This document shows positions 15,668-24,009 of a stretch of DNA of 35,183 bases, in pieces (position 1 is the stretch's first letter; each line of letters opens with the position of its first letter). Below the pieces are notes generated by a model. That model worked only from the letters and a program-made list of their open reading frames with translations. It was not told where the DNA came from and ran no database searches. Both the position numbers and the translations under genes were made by a program. The DNA comes from a virus, in the IMG/VR virus record IMGVR_UViG_3300036772_000235, positions 1 to 35,183 of that record. The stretch is one strand, 5' to 3'.

Positions 15668-17383
15668 TTAGTTCCTTATATTTGCGATTCCATCAGTTAC
15701 AACAAAACGGCCCATGCCCCAAAATTTAAATTGAGGTACAAAGTCATTCGCAATGCCGCATTGCCACCATAAGAGACGATTCTTTCTATGGCCAATAGGA
15801 GGCAAGTAATAAGCCCATTGATTCCCGAAGGATGCACCACCATCAATTGAAATGGATAAGTCGACATGAGGTAGCGATAAATTACTTGTTCCTGTATTCC
15901 CTTCTTGTTGCGCAATAAGCCACGCTTCGGTACCTTGTGCATTTTGCTGATATACTAATAAATCCAAATCCTGTGTCTCTGCATAATTTGCATTTTGGTA
16001 GATAATTCCTTCGAAATCACCTTGCGTTTCTAATATATTTCCATCTTGCGTTATCAGAATGATTTCACCAAGAGACTGTTGCTGATAATCCGTTTCACCT
16101 GACTCTATCGTAAATCCTACATCATTAATGATGTGGTATTCTTGATCAGGAGTTCTGATGTTGCCGCAGGTTCTGATGCGAGGTATTTCGTGATTTTCTA
16201 AGATGCCATTACTGTTAATATCTTGATATGTATAAAATTGAGTATCGAATGCAAAGAGGTTTCCATTGTTTCGTGAAGCAAAATAATATTGGTTATTAAT
16301 GTAGGCCACTTCGGACGCAATGAAGTAATTGAGACTTTGGTCAGAGGCATGATAGAACTTTTGAGTGATGAAATCATAAAAAAGGGATAAATTATCGCTA
16401 TAGAAATTAATATGATAAAACAGATGGCCATCTTGACGATAAAGGAAGGCTTGAGAGTCCTGCGGGTTCTGTAGTGTAGAAAAAAGATAATCAATCCCAT
16501 CCGTAGTAATCTTCTGGGGCATTCCACCATTGGAATAAACAATAATTGGACCAGACTTCTCATTCTGAGCAAGCCAAACGACAATTTCATCCATGTAAGC
16601 AACTGTTGCAGGCTGTAGACATCCATAGTCAATATTAAATTGGTTGTTTCTTTGATAAGGGAAAAGCTGAGCACCTGTGTCAAACCATGCCTCCGTAACA
16701 ATGCTACCCATAACGAATATCATATTACCTTTCGATGGGAAACGAACCACTGCTTGCACATTATCGGGCTTCGTTTGTAACAATCCAATCTTGAATGAGG
16801 TCGAAGGCCAGCTCGTGCCATCATTACTATCCGATAAGCGCCATGTATTGTTTGCAGGAGGACTATAAAATGAATCGTTACTTGCCGCTAATATGAAATA
16901 AGTATCATGAAATGTGAGATATCCTGGAGTGAAATTTAGAGGAACCGTTTGGAAGACTGGCGTGAGCGTGGGATCATATATATAAAATGCGGTTCCGTCT
17001 GATATTCCAAGTTGTGGCTTATTATTTTCAGCAATGTAAACGACGCCAGTTTGGGTTTGTAGGCTGCCTATAAAGATAACTTGATCGTAAATGACGCGTT
17101 GTTTTTGCTGTGAAAAATTCACGGTCACTAAGTAAACATTAGCGTCAATGATGACAACCAATTTATCGAATTTGGTGCTCGTAAAAATCGCACGGCCTTC
17201 TTTTCCATTGTTGAATTGACTCGATGGAACTGCAACTTTGTAACCGGCGTAAGGCACCATAAAGTTATCGGACATAAACATATTGTAGGTCTTCTCAACG
17301 CTTATCTTTGGATATCGACCAAAGGTGCTTGAGCCTACTATATTTATTGGGAACTGCTTAAAGTTCTGTCCTCTGGTAATCAT
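15668..17383 (-). CDS. P22 gp10-like packaged-DNA stabilisation/tail hub protein
   Basis: This 571-residue beta-rich protein resembles the gp10 family. Its N-terminal region has FGRYPKISVEKTYNMFMSDNFMVPYAGY, as in gp10-type proteins (a statement of strain names followed by an entrance to a propeller). Repeated YxxDxxxW/F blades continue, and the C-terminal segment YYLPPIGHRKNRLLWWQCGIANDF ... RFVVTDGIANIRN is typical. In P22, gp10 follows gp4 at the portal and closes the neck for tail needle and tailspike attachment. The gp4-like gene directly upstream supports the assignment. It is somewhat longer than P22 gp10 (about 472), with an extra insertion around residues 400-490. Confidence 0.8.
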   Translation of the reverse strand: MITRGQNFKQFPINIVGSSTFGRYPKISVEKTYNMFMSDNFMVPYAGYKVAVPSSQFNNGKEGRAIFTSTKFDKLVVIIDANVYLVTVNFSQQKQRVIYDQVIFIGSLQTQTGVVYIAENNKPQLGISDGTAFYIYDPTLTPVFQTVPLNFTPGYLTFHDTYFILAASNDSFYSPPANNTWRLSDSNDGTSWPSTSFKIGLLQTKPDNVQAVVRFPSKGNMIFVMGSIVTEAWFDTGAQLFPYQRNNQFNIDYGCLQPATVAYMDEIVVWLAQNEKSGPIIVYSNGGMPQKITTDGIDYLFSTLQNPQDSQAFLYRQDGHLFYHINFYSDNLSLFYDFITQKFYHASDQSLNYFIASEVAYINNQYYFASRNNGNLFAFDTQFYTYQDINSNGILENHEIPRIRTCGNIRTPDQEYHIINDVGFTIESGETDYQQQSLGEIILITQDGNILETQGDFEGIIYQNANYAETQDLDLLVYQQNAQGTEAWLIAQQEGNTGTSNLSLPHVDLSISIDGGASFGNQWAYYLPPIGHRKNRLLWWQCGIANDFVPQFKFWGMGRFVVTDGIANIRN

Positions 17384-17451
17384 CCCTTTCAGATACCTCT
17401 AAAATTTCAGTGAGTCTGTAATTATCTTATTTTCAATAATACGCTATGCTA

Positions 17452-18234
17452 CTACGGCCTCCAGCCATGGCCAATATTCACATCACCCCAGTTGTAGCCT
17501 GGATTGCTATCCGCATAAAGAATGGATAGTTTCTTGCCTGTCACATCGGGCGGTCCTTCATACATCAATTTACGTTTGTAACTATTCAGAATCTTCTCTG
17601 ATTCTGGATTAAACATAACACCATATTCAGAACACATGTATTGTGCTAGAGCATAACGGAGGTACTCTATGTAAGCTGTATCGTAGCCCTGTATGCCATT
17701 ATTGAGAAATGTATAGGGCGTATAGTTAGCAACATCATACGTGTTCACAAACGAAGCCGTGACGTCCTGAAGGTCGGTCTGTAACGTGACATCGACCAAA
17801 AATATTTTAGCCTTCAATTTGATCGGGTAAGGCTGGTCAGGTATGAAATACATACTCATGGTTCCACCACCTATTGACCTCTCATAGTTCCATGAGAAGG
17901 GCAAAGTATAGATATTATCTACGCGTGAGGAGCCGAAGTAGTTTGTCCTGCTTGTAGAAACCATGGGATAGCGAACTGGACCAATGTTAAAGGTTGAGCT
18001 CTCAATCGCTGCTACATAGGGCAAGAAGTAATATTCTTGTGTCGAAACTGCATCAAAAGTGATGTATTGATAATAAGGAATTAAATCGGTTTCAATCTGT
18101 TTGAAATCCAAGAGATTGTTTAACATGGCAAGGCCATCGTAAATCTGGTCTCCTGTAGGCACTTGCAGATTTCGCGCTACGATTCCAGAAAGAAACCAAG
18201 AGCGAGTAATGAGTTCTTGCGCTGTGTAGGCCAT
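17452..18234 (-). CDS. P22 gp4-like tail accessory/head completion protein
   Basis: I start at MAYTAQELITRSWFLSGIVAR, preceded by AAGGA at nine bases. A longer frame to 18264 adds ten residues without support. The N-terminal helical part (TGDQIYDGLAMLNNLLDFKQIE) is the gp4-type pattern, and a Tyr/Pro-rich beta middle is followed by a helical EYLRYALAQYMCSEYG segment. In P22, gp4 binds the portal after packaging to keep DNA in the head and to start tail assembly. At 260 residues it is longer than P22 gp4 (166). The location between coat and gp10-like genes fits. Confidence 0.75.
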   Translation of the reverse strand: MAYTAQELITRSWFLSGIVARNLQVPTGDQIYDGLAMLNNLLDFKQIETDLIPYYQYITFDAVSTQEYYFLPYVAAIESSTFNIGPVRYPMVSTSRTNYFGSSRVDNIYTLPFSWNYERSIGGGTMSMYFIPDQPYPIKLKAKIFLVDVTLQTDLQDVTASFVNTYDVANYTPYTFLNNGIQGYDTAYIEYLRYALAQYMCSEYGVMFNPESEKILNSYKRKLMYEGPPDVTGKKLSILYADSNPGYNWGDVNIGHGWRP

Positions 18235-18294
18235 GATAAACCATCCTTGGTTTAAATCGACCATCCCGAGGATGAGCTCGAAATGGTCGTAAAT

Positions 18295-19161
18295 TTATAC
18301 GAGCGCTGGATAAGCAGTATTAGAAACACCAATCCATGAAGCAACAGCTACTGTTACAGCATCACTACTTGAAGTAACTTTATAATCAATTTCGGGCTTG
18401 GACGAACCTACACCGGCAATCGCTTGTATGTACTGAGTTTGAGCATAACCAGCAGCCGCTCCGGTGATAGTCACAAGTCCACCTGTAGCACTTGAGCCTG
18501 TCGGTCTAAATTGCACGATATCGCCAGCAGCAGCAGGCGTAAATGTCACAAATAAATCGACAATTACGTTAGGAAGTGTTGTTGTAGGGATTGCGGAATT
18601 TGTAGTCAAATCGATAGCGGTGAAGGTTGTCGCATTTCCACCGGTTAAAACAGTAATCGCAGGACTATTAACATACTGAAGTGCATATTTCATGTTTTGT
18701 GGCTTCTGAGTCGAATACACAAAATGAGATGAGCCATCAGTCGCAGTAAATCCAAGCAAGCGATAAGAGTCGTAACCAAAAGGTAAAGTAGGTGCTGCAT
18801 TCGAGGTTAAAGACAACAATCCACCAACTAAATTGTATCCACGGGAATCACCGATAACATAGATAGCATATTGAGTACTTGCTGCGATGGTTCCAGTATC
18901 AAGACCATTGATTCCATTAACCGTAGAGTTAATCAAAATTGGTTGCTGGTAATTTTGAAATAGAATAGCAGGATTGATGTTGTTATTAGCGTCAGGAAAA
19001 CTGATCGGCATATCGATGATGTCATTGCCATCACGAGCTTGACCGGGAGCAATAGCGATTACAGTTGTTGATGCATAAGAAATATTCATACCACTGATAT
19101 AAAGATGAGGCAGCGCATAAATAGGGTCGTTCTGTATGGATGGGGTAGAAAATGTAGCCAT
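18295..19161 (-). CDS. Head-associated virion protein, 288 aa
   Basis: This beta-rich Ala/Thr/Asn-rich protein has an N-terminal section (YISGMNISYASTTVIAIAPGQARDGNDIIDM) typical of phage virion proteins that begin by describing a repeated beta sandwich, and a compact C-terminal domain (VDLFVTFTPAAAGDIVQFRP ... GVGSSKPEIDYKV). It lies directly after the coat gene, separated from it by a hairpin. Head decoration or head-fibre protein is the likeliest role. GAGG is seven bases upstream. I recognise the type but not a named family. Confidence 0.6.
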   Translation of the reverse strand: MATFSTPSIQNDPIYALPHLYISGMNISYASTTVIAIAPGQARDGNDIIDMPISFPDANNNINPAILFQNYQQPILINSTVNGINGLDTGTIAASTQYAIYVIGDSRGYNLVGGLLSLTSNAAPTLPFGYDSYRLLGFTATDGSSHFVYSTQKPQNMKYALQYVNSPAITVLTGGNATTFTAIDLTTNSAIPTTTLPNVIVDLFVTFTPAAAGDIVQFRPTGSSATGGLVTITGAAAGYAQTQYIQAIAGVGSSKPEIDYKVTSSSDAVTVAVASWIGVSNTAYPALV

Positions 19162-19188
19162 GATAATTCCTCAATTTGTTATGATAAT

Positions 19189-19225
19189 CACCGCAATTAC
19201 GGTATTGCGTACCGCAACTACGGTG
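19189..19225 (-). terminator. Hairpin after coat gene, possible partial terminator
   Basis: Read leftward, two copies of ACCGTARTTGCGGT, each self-complementary at its ends, are separated by seven bases. CACCG/CGGTG and CGGTA/TACCG give a long stem. It follows the coat stop by ten bases and has no T tract. It may protect the coat mRNA 3' end or reduce transcription into the following genes. Confidence 0.45.
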
Positions 19226-19234
19226 GATTTACAA

Positions 19235-20551
19235 TTAACCCTGTGATAATGGGATGACGTAACGCATCGAGTACTCAGGCACAATGACCGAGCCGTGGGT
19301 TTCGTCATAAATCATTCCCGTTTGGTTTTGACCGAACAAAGAACCGTAAGTCAGACGCAATGAGCAACCAGTATCATCATCGTACTCATTTGCAGTATCG
19401 TAAGGACTTTGTTCTGGTAATTGAGGCATTGCTAAGTAGAACGCGTCACCACCCAAAATACCGCCGCAACGATGGCTTGGAAGGCCAAGGATTTGCATAC
19501 CTGCAACAATAGGATTGTTTAGGTTTTGGTTTTGGCCGCCAGCCCAGTTTAGTGCAGGGGTAATATTGATTGTTACAACACCGCCTGCATTAGAGGCTGC
19601 ATTGGCTGTAGCTCTGAATTGAACTTGGTTTGCAGAAGGGAAGTGACCGATGAAAGTTAAATAACGCATGTTAGGCTGACCGCTTACGCCGTCTTGGAAG
19701 CTAAATAAGTCTCCAGAAAAGACTGCATTCGCATCACTTGCAGAAGCACCGCTTACTGTGATTTGAGTTACGTTTTGACCTGTAGGATCGTTCACGGATA
19801 CGACTGTTAAAGCTTGCTGAAGAACCCCAGTATTACCGGAAACATGGATAGGCATTAAGTTAGATTGGTAATAATTTACACGAGGTGTGCCAAAATCACC
19901 CACTTCCCACGACATGGCAATTTCATCGTTTCTGTGCGGAACGAACTGATTTAGACCATTTCCTACAATACTTGGAACAACTGTATCGGGAAGATACACT
20001 TTTATACCTTCAGCAACAGAGCCGTAGTTCTTGAAGAACATGATGGCTTGAGCCAATTGCTGGTAGGATGTTAATGCTTGGGTTCCATTACCATAGAAAC
20101 GATAAGGACCTGAGAATGTATTGAGTGTATTGGTCAATTGAGAGCTGACGCCTGACGCCCAGTTTAGTGCAACGTTGCCTTCTACTTGGGTCGCAAGTTC
20201 TGCAATAGCAGATTTACCGAAAACACGCATGTAATCTTCTTCGCCTTTCTCTAAGTTGAAGATACGTTGTTGCGACGTAACGGCAAAAGAAGTGTTGTTG
20301 GCTTGGTCACACGCAAGAGTCTGGACTCTTTGTACGGCTGGCTCAAATGATGCGACTAAACTTGCAGTAGTGGTAAATCGTGGAGGCAAATCGAAGGTTA
20401 CAGTCGAGCCCAAGTTGGCTTGAATTTTGTCAAACTCTTTAAATTTTGTATTAGCTGTAGCAATATGACAACATAAGTTCTGTAAAAGTGCAAGACCAGA
20501 CCGTTGGTAGGTTTGCACCTGTTGTAATATATTCGTTGGGAAAACTGCCAT
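19235..20551 (-). CDS. Major capsid protein, P22 coat-like
   Basis: This 438-residue protein, close to P22 coat length (430), begins MAVFPTNILQQVQTYQRSGLALLQN. It then contains TVTFDLPPRFTTTASL and VQRVQTLACDQANNTSFAVTSQQRIFNLEKGEED, which follow the P22-type coat pattern. The central region has an inserted beta domain (about 240-350, VVSVNDPTGQNVTQITVSG), comparable in place to the P22 I-domain. It assembles the T=7-type procapsid on the scaffold encoded just upstream. AGGAG is eight bases before the ATG. An internal hairpin after the gene may stabilise its message. Confidence 0.88.
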   Translation of the reverse strand: MAVFPTNILQQVQTYQRSGLALLQNLCCHIATANTKFKEFDKIQANLGSTVTFDLPPRFTTTASLVASFEPAVQRVQTLACDQANNTSFAVTSQQRIFNLEKGEEDYMRVFGKSAIAELATQVEGNVALNWASGVSSQLTNTLNTFSGPYRFYGNGTQALTSYQQLAQAIMFFKNYGSVAEGIKVYLPDTVVPSIVGNGLNQFVPHRNDEIAMSWEVGDFGTPRVNYYQSNLMPIHVSGNTGVLQQALTVVSVNDPTGQNVTQITVSGASASDANAVFSGDLFSFQDGVSGQPNMRYLTFIGHFPSANQVQFRATANAASNAGGVVTINITPALNWAGGQNQNLNNPIVAGMQILGLPSHRCGGILGGDAFYLAMPQLPEQSPYDTANEYDDDTGCSLRLTYGSLFGQNQTGMIYDETHGSVIVPEYSMRYVIPLSQG

Positions 20552-20594
20552 TTTTAAAACTCCTAACTAGATTTAAGCTAGGACTCCGGCTGTC

Positions 20595-21308
20595 TTACAC
20601 CTGATACATGCGTTTATAGTCACGTACAGACAGAGCGCCGCCGGAATCCGTTCCGGTGTTAGAAGGTCTCTGTTGTGACAATGGTGATTTGGATGTTTTT
20701 AGTCTAGTCGTATCTTCATTTGCCTTGATGGAGTTAGACAAACGTTGAATCTCGTAGATTGCGTCTTGAGGGTTATGCTGACAAACAGACTCAATTTGAT
20801 GTAACTTAGTTCTGTTTCGTGCTAAGTCATAAAAGACATCAGCGGCGTTATCAACATGGTCAGCTAAAAGTTGAACAACATTTGGATAATATCTCATATC
20901 CACATTGTTCGTGACGGCCTCAAAGTCTTCGTACTTATCTTTACCCGCTGAAATCTTATCTTGATAAGAACTCACTATTCGTTTTGCTGCATCTGCCTGT
21001 TGACGTTCAAGGTTTTGCCTCTCCCAGTCTTCACGCTGACGATTCAGTTCTTCGGTAGTTAACCGCTTCACATCGTCTTCTGATAACGATTTGTGTGAGT
21101 GCATGGGCTCAGGAGCCGCCTGCTGTTGGGATGCTTGCTGCTGCGTGCTTTGTCGTTTAAAGGACTCTACTGCATCATGCTTTGCTCGGCCAACAATCTC
21201 ATTCAATTCTGATTGCTTGAACAAACGCTCATTTGATTGAGAAACTTGTTCTACGGGTGCCTGATTTGTATCAGACGCGGTGTTATCCATAACACTATTG
21301 TCCATCAT
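20595..21308 (-). CDS. Scaffolding protein, 237 aa
   Basis: A highly charged, Gln-rich helical protein with KRQSTQQQASQQQAAPEP in the N-terminal third and long coiled-coil stretches (QREDWERQNLERQQADAAKRIV). It ends in a short basic helix, SVRDYKRMYQV, as expected for a P22-type coat-binding C-terminus. It sits immediately upstream of the coat gene, where scaffold genes are found. Two adjacent ATGs exist (21308 and 21305). AAGGA spacing slightly favours 21305. P22 scaffold is longer (303 residues). No protease domain is seen. Confidence 0.82.
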   Translation of the reverse strand: MMDNSVMDNTASDTNQAPVEQVSQSNERLFKQSELNEIVGRAKHDAVESFKRQSTQQQASQQQAAPEPMHSHKSLSEDDVKRLTTEELNRQREDWERQNLERQQADAAKRIVSSYQDKISAGKDKYEDFEAVTNNVDMRYYPNVVQLLADHVDNAADVFYDLARNRTKLHQIESVCQHNPQDAIYEIQRLSNSIKANEDTTRLKTSKSPLSQQRPSNTGTDSGGALSVRDYKRMYQV

Positions 21309-21320
21309 CGTTCCTTCTAG

Positions 21321-21420
21321 CTATTGCCCCGCCACGGTAAACGCCACTGCCTATCGAACAGGTCTCGGACTATTACGCCGTCACGCTAAAATCTATCCCC
21401 GCATAACGCACGGGTCTCGA
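21321..21420 (-). repeat. Two imperfect ~48-bp tandem repeats in scaffold mRNA leader
   Basis: On the + strand both units run CTATTrCsCCGyCACGsTAAA, then C- and TA-rich bases, then ACrGGTCTCG. Unit 1 is about 21321-21367 and unit 2 about 21370-21419. Read leftward, each starts GAGACC and can fold a small hairpin (CCCGTGCGTTATGCGGG in one). The segment is more GC-rich than its surroundings and has no open frame. It lies in the untranslated leader of the scaffold/coat operon. Confidence 0.55.
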
Positions 21421-21609
21421 TGTGGGTCGCAAATCCTTTTGCTGCCAATCCTTGGCCCCACGGATTAAATTTAGTGCATATCTTTAATGCTCTCGATGGA
21501 TAATGGTGTATATGGATGAAATGGTTTGATGTGGTATAAAAAGGATCGAGACTGATTGCTTAGGTGGGTATATAGTTATGAAGGTAATAAATGGTTAAAA
21601 GGGAATAAA
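21421..21609. promoter_or_regulatory. Divergent promoter region of late operon and HTH cassette
   Basis: No gene is seen in 21309-21609 on either strand. For the rightward cassette, TGGTATAAA (21532-21540) is an extended -10 without a good -35. For the leftward late operon, TTAACC (21593-21598 read leftward) and TATATA (21569-21574) are 18 bp apart. Both assignments are weak, but a leftward promoter is required because the block further right ends in a terminator at 22143-22183. Confidence 0.35.
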
Positions 21610-21798
21610 ATGGTATTAGATGGAATCACTTATTTTACGGAAAAAGAATTGGCGGGTCGTTATGACCTATCGCTAAGATGGCTTCAACGGACAAGACTGA
21701 CTTCTAAGGACATGCCTTATTATAAATTACATGGACGTGTTTATTATAATGAAAAAGAAATCGATAAATGGTTTAAGGATAATCTAAAGGCAATGTGA
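21610..21798 (+). CDS. Small helix-turn-helix DNA-binding protein (excisionase/AlpA-like), 62 aa
   Basis: Started at the ATG preceded by AAGGG at six bases. The earlier ATG at 21556 lacks a site. The sequence YFTEKELAGRYDLSLRWLQR, a short wing, then YKLHGRVYYNEKEIDKWF matches the winged HTH of the excisionase/MerR-like family (HTH_17 type). With no integrase in the genome it is more likely a transcription regulator than a true excisionase. It is on the opposite strand from the flanking late genes and could control them. It is followed within 12 bp by a DUF551-like gene. Confidence 0.75.
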   Translation: MVLDGITYFTEKELAGRYDLSLRWLQRTRLTSKDMPYYKLHGRVYYNEKEIDKWFKDNLKAM

Positions 21799-21809
21799 AG
21801 GAGGCTTAA

Positions 21810-22040
21810 ATGAAATGGTATAACGTAAAAGAATATGACCCACTAGAGCAAACAATCTATGTTGTTAGACGAAAAGACGGCCAAATATTTATTGCACTTG
21901 CCGAGTATCCGATAGTGGCAAAAGATGGCCCTTACATGTGGATCAACAATGCATATTGCCGTGAATGTATGGATATGGATAATGAAATTAAGGATGTTAC
22001 ACATTTTTGTACGATTGAGCCCACGGGAAAGCTAACGTAA
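21810..22040 (+). CDS. DUF551-like small protein, 76 aa
   Basis: The pattern MKWYNVKEYDPLEQTIYVV, an aromatic-rich middle and a closing VTHFCTIEP is that of the DUF551 family, small proteins frequent in phages and of unknown function. A perfect AAGGAGG precedes the ATG by five bases, so strong translation is expected. Three Cys lie in the second half (AYCRECMD, HFC). It forms an operon with the HTH gene, ending in a hairpin at 22045-22084. Confidence 0.6.
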   Translation: MKWYNVKEYDPLEQTIYVVRRKDGQIFIALAEYPIVAKDGPYMWINNAYCRECMDMDNEIKDVTHFCTIEPTGKLT

Positions 22041-22044
22041 CACT

Positions 22045-22084
22045 ACCCGGCGCTTTGAGGTGCTTTCGCATAGCCTTGCCGGGT
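22045..22084 (+). terminator. Hairpin after HTH cassette
   Basis: ACCCGGC (22045-22051) pairs with GCCGGGT (22078-22084), and an inner TGC-TTTC-GCA stem-loop sits in between. It begins four bases after the stop codon. No T tract follows, so it may be a factor-dependent terminator or a processed 3' end. Confidence 0.5.
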
Positions 22085-22142
22085 CACTATAGAATATAGG
22101 ATACAAAACATTTAAATAATTTGCAATTTATACAAAATGAGT

Positions 22143-22183
22143 CTCAGGCTTAGCTTAAAAGGAAGGAAAAAAGTAAGCCTGAG
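22143..22183 (-). terminator. Inverted repeat closing the portal/small-gene block
   Basis: CTCAGGCTTA (22143-22152) and TAAGCCTGAG (22174-22183) form a perfect 10-bp stem with a 21-base loop, just after the stop of the leftward fibre-like gene. GTTGTACAAC, a perfect 10-bp palindrome, lies next to it at 22187-22196. The downstream T tract is short (ATTTTG). Confidence 0.55.
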
Positions 22184-22200
22184 AGTGTTGTACAACTCTA

Positions 22201-23496
22201 TTATAACACTACATAACCGATGAAAATTGTACCATTTAGCGCTGTTGCAGCAGTATTGTTATAAATGGTTAATGTTGCTGTGCCTGAGCCAGGAACGCAG
22301 CTAAATGTAATGTTTTGAACGGTATTGGTGCCACCTTGAATGGTTAACGCAATCACTGATGTAGCTGTGATGTGCGTGTTAGTCCAAGTGATCGCATAAC
22401 TTGCTCCACCTGCAGTTGTTAATGAAGATGTAGTGATTACACCCGCATTACCACTTGCAGTTACAGCATTGGCCGCTTCCGTTCCATTTACCTTCGCGAG
22501 ATTTAATTGGCTTCCTGCTGCCATCGCGGTAGTTCCCGTGTTCAGCACAAAACTCGCTGTACTTGCACCTGGATCTGGAATGCTTACTACAGAAGCCTGT
22601 CCCATGGCTGCATTTGAAATAGTGGTATTGGTATTACCGGTATTGGCAACGCCGGCTAATACCAATGAGCCTCTTGCGGCAGTACTTGGGAAGGATGCAA
22701 CTGTTCCTGCAGTGCCCGAGAGACCGGCCTGAATATTGCCACCGTTGATTGCTGTAGCAGCATCTTCGCCGAGGTTTCCTGTTGTATTAGTAAAGACAGC
22801 AAGATGATTCGCAATAGTGGGGGATGTGAATGTTGGAACACTTGCAGCTGCAATTCCAGAATCTGCAATAAGCCCAGCTGTACCACTTGCTTTGATTAAG
22901 TTATTGTTCACGAGAGCAGCAGGAGCTACTGCAAAATTAGCCGTTGCGGCCGCAGGATCTGGAATACTAACCACTGAAGCTTGACCCATTGCAACATTAC
23001 TGATGGTTGTATTTGTGTTTCCAGTATTAGCCACACCTGCAAGAATCAGAGAGCCTTTGCTTGCTGTTGCTGGAAAAGATGCAACTGTTCCAGCTGTTCC
23101 TGATAATCCTGCAGAAATATTTCCTGGTTGAATCACATTTCCCGCAGCGGAAGAAATTGTTCCTGTTGTATTAACGAAATGGGCAAGATAATTTGCTGTA
23201 GTAGGAAGTATAGCATCGCCGGGATTGCCCCATGTAGTCAGTGTTATTTGTCCTGTTGCGGGAGCAATATTTACTGTGAAAATACCGAATGTACCCGATT
23301 GAGTTTGCTGATTGTAACTATAAAGAGCCATGACCACGTCGGCATTGGACAGAGGGAATCCAGAAGCTATATTGCTGTTGGTCAAATAGCCCGCTGTTGT
23401 GACAGCCGTAAGATTGTCGCTGAAGACAGCGAATTTGAATTGTGGAAAGTTCCCATTAGTTACAGGAATAGGAACTGGCGATTGGAGAATACCCAT
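22201..23496 (-). CDS. Fibre-like virion protein with duplicated repeat, 431 aa
   Basis: An Ala/Thr/Asn/Ser-rich beta protein. A unit of about 56 residues occurs at 126-181 and again at 254-309, containing AGLSGTAGTVASFP, GVANTGNTNTTISN and MGQASVVSIPDP. The copies differ at about seven residues, whereas their DNA differs at many silent positions. The C-terminal 80 residues (ASYAITWTNTHITATSVIAL ... FIGYVVL) form a separate domain. AAGGA precedes the ATG. It is the last gene of the portal block, far from the other fibre genes, which suggests a head fibre or decoration role. This is inferred. Confidence 0.65.
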   Translation of the reverse strand: MGILQSPVPIPVTNGNFPQFKFAVFSDNLTAVTTAGYLTNSNIASGFPLSNADVVMALYSYNQQTQSGTFGIFTVNIAPATGQITLTTWGNPGDAILPTTANYLAHFVNTTGTISSAAGNVIQPGNISAGLSGTAGTVASFPATASKGSLILAGVANTGNTNTTISNVAMGQASVVSIPDPAAATANFAVAPAALVNNNLIKASGTAGLIADSGIAAASVPTFTSPTIANHLAVFTNTTGNLGEDAATAINGGNIQAGLSGTAGTVASFPSTAARGSLVLAGVANTGNTNTTISNAAMGQASVVSIPDPGASTASFVLNTGTTAMAAGSQLNLAKVNGTEAANAVTASGNAGVITTSSLTTAGGASYAITWTNTHITATSVIALTIQGGTNTVQNITFSCVPGSGTATLTIYNNTAATALNGTIFIGYVVL

Positions 23497-23519
23497 TTTG
23501 ATGTCCTTATTATTTAGGG

Positions 23520-23538
23520 GAGCTTATTCATTAAGCTC
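23520..23538. other. Intercistronic hairpin
   Basis: GAGCTTA (23520-23526) and TAAGCTC (23532-23538) form a perfect 7-bp stem with a five-base loop, between the 73-residue gene and the 431-residue gene. It could modulate leftward read-through or mRNA decay. On the + strand it is followed by TTTGTTATT. Confidence 0.4.
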
Positions 23539-23545
23539 TTTGTTA

Positions 23546-23767
23546 TTAAGCTTTTCTTGGCGTTAATGAATCGCCTTTTCGTGACCACTGAGCTTTATCT
23601 CCTGGTCCCATTTTCCCATGATGTCCTGCAGAATCTTTAGGATTACGTTCGCTTTTACGCTGCATTACCCGTCCAATGCCTTCTTGATGATTATCATGAA
23701 CCATACGATTGTCAATCATGCCGCCCATAGGTTTAGAATGTTTGTTATATCCGCCACTTTGTTTCAT
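23546..23767 (-). CDS. Small basic Gly/His-rich protein, 73 aa
   Basis: I start at MKQSGGYNKHSKPMGG because GGAG lies six bases before it. An ATG 12 bases earlier overlaps that site. The product is rich in Lys, Arg, Gly, His, Met and Asn (GHHGKMGPGDKAQWSRKGD) and probably disordered. It ends the run of tiny basic genes downstream of the portal. It may be a DNA- or RNA-binding or virion-internal peptide. No family is recognised. Confidence 0.55.
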   Translation of the reverse strand: MKQSGGYNKHSKPMGGMIDNRMVHDNHQEGIGRVMQRKSERNPKDSAGHHGKMGPGDKAQWSRKGDSLTPRKA

Positions 23768-23778
23768 TTTTAGCTCCA

Positions 23779-24009
23779 TTAAAAAAATCCATACTTGTTT
23801 TCATCAATAAGGTAATCACTTGAACTACGATGATTATACCCCGTTATAGCGCCCCTAAACTCATTGGGCAATTTTGCCTCTAAAACTTTATCATAATCTT
23901 TTAATAACTTCGTCAGCCATACAGGATAGGCTTCTCTAGCGTTATGATTTGATTTCTTTTTTGCCTTAATTGCTTTTACTTCGGCTGCATCTAATAAATC
24001 CGGATTCAT
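23779..24009 (-). CDS. Small helical protein, 76 aa, unknown
   Basis: The start overlaps the stop of the preceding gene as ATGA. The sequence begins MNPDLLDAAEVKAIKAKKKS and continues with an amphipathic region (YPVWLTKLLKDYDKVLEAKLP) and an aromatic C-terminus. The N-terminal part is very basic. It belongs to the cluster of ten tiny leftward genes between the portal and the 431-residue fibre gene. No function is recognisable. Confidence 0.55.
   Translation of the reverse strand: MNPDLLDAAEVKAIKAKKKSNHNAREAYPVWLTKLLKDYDKVLEAKLPNEFRGAITGYNHRSSSDYLIDENKYGFF

Noticed and set aside
21280-21468. 62-codon + strand frame over the scaffold start and leader repeats
   Set aside because: It overlaps the scaffold start, has no ribosome site and its composition comes from the repeated GC-rich leader.
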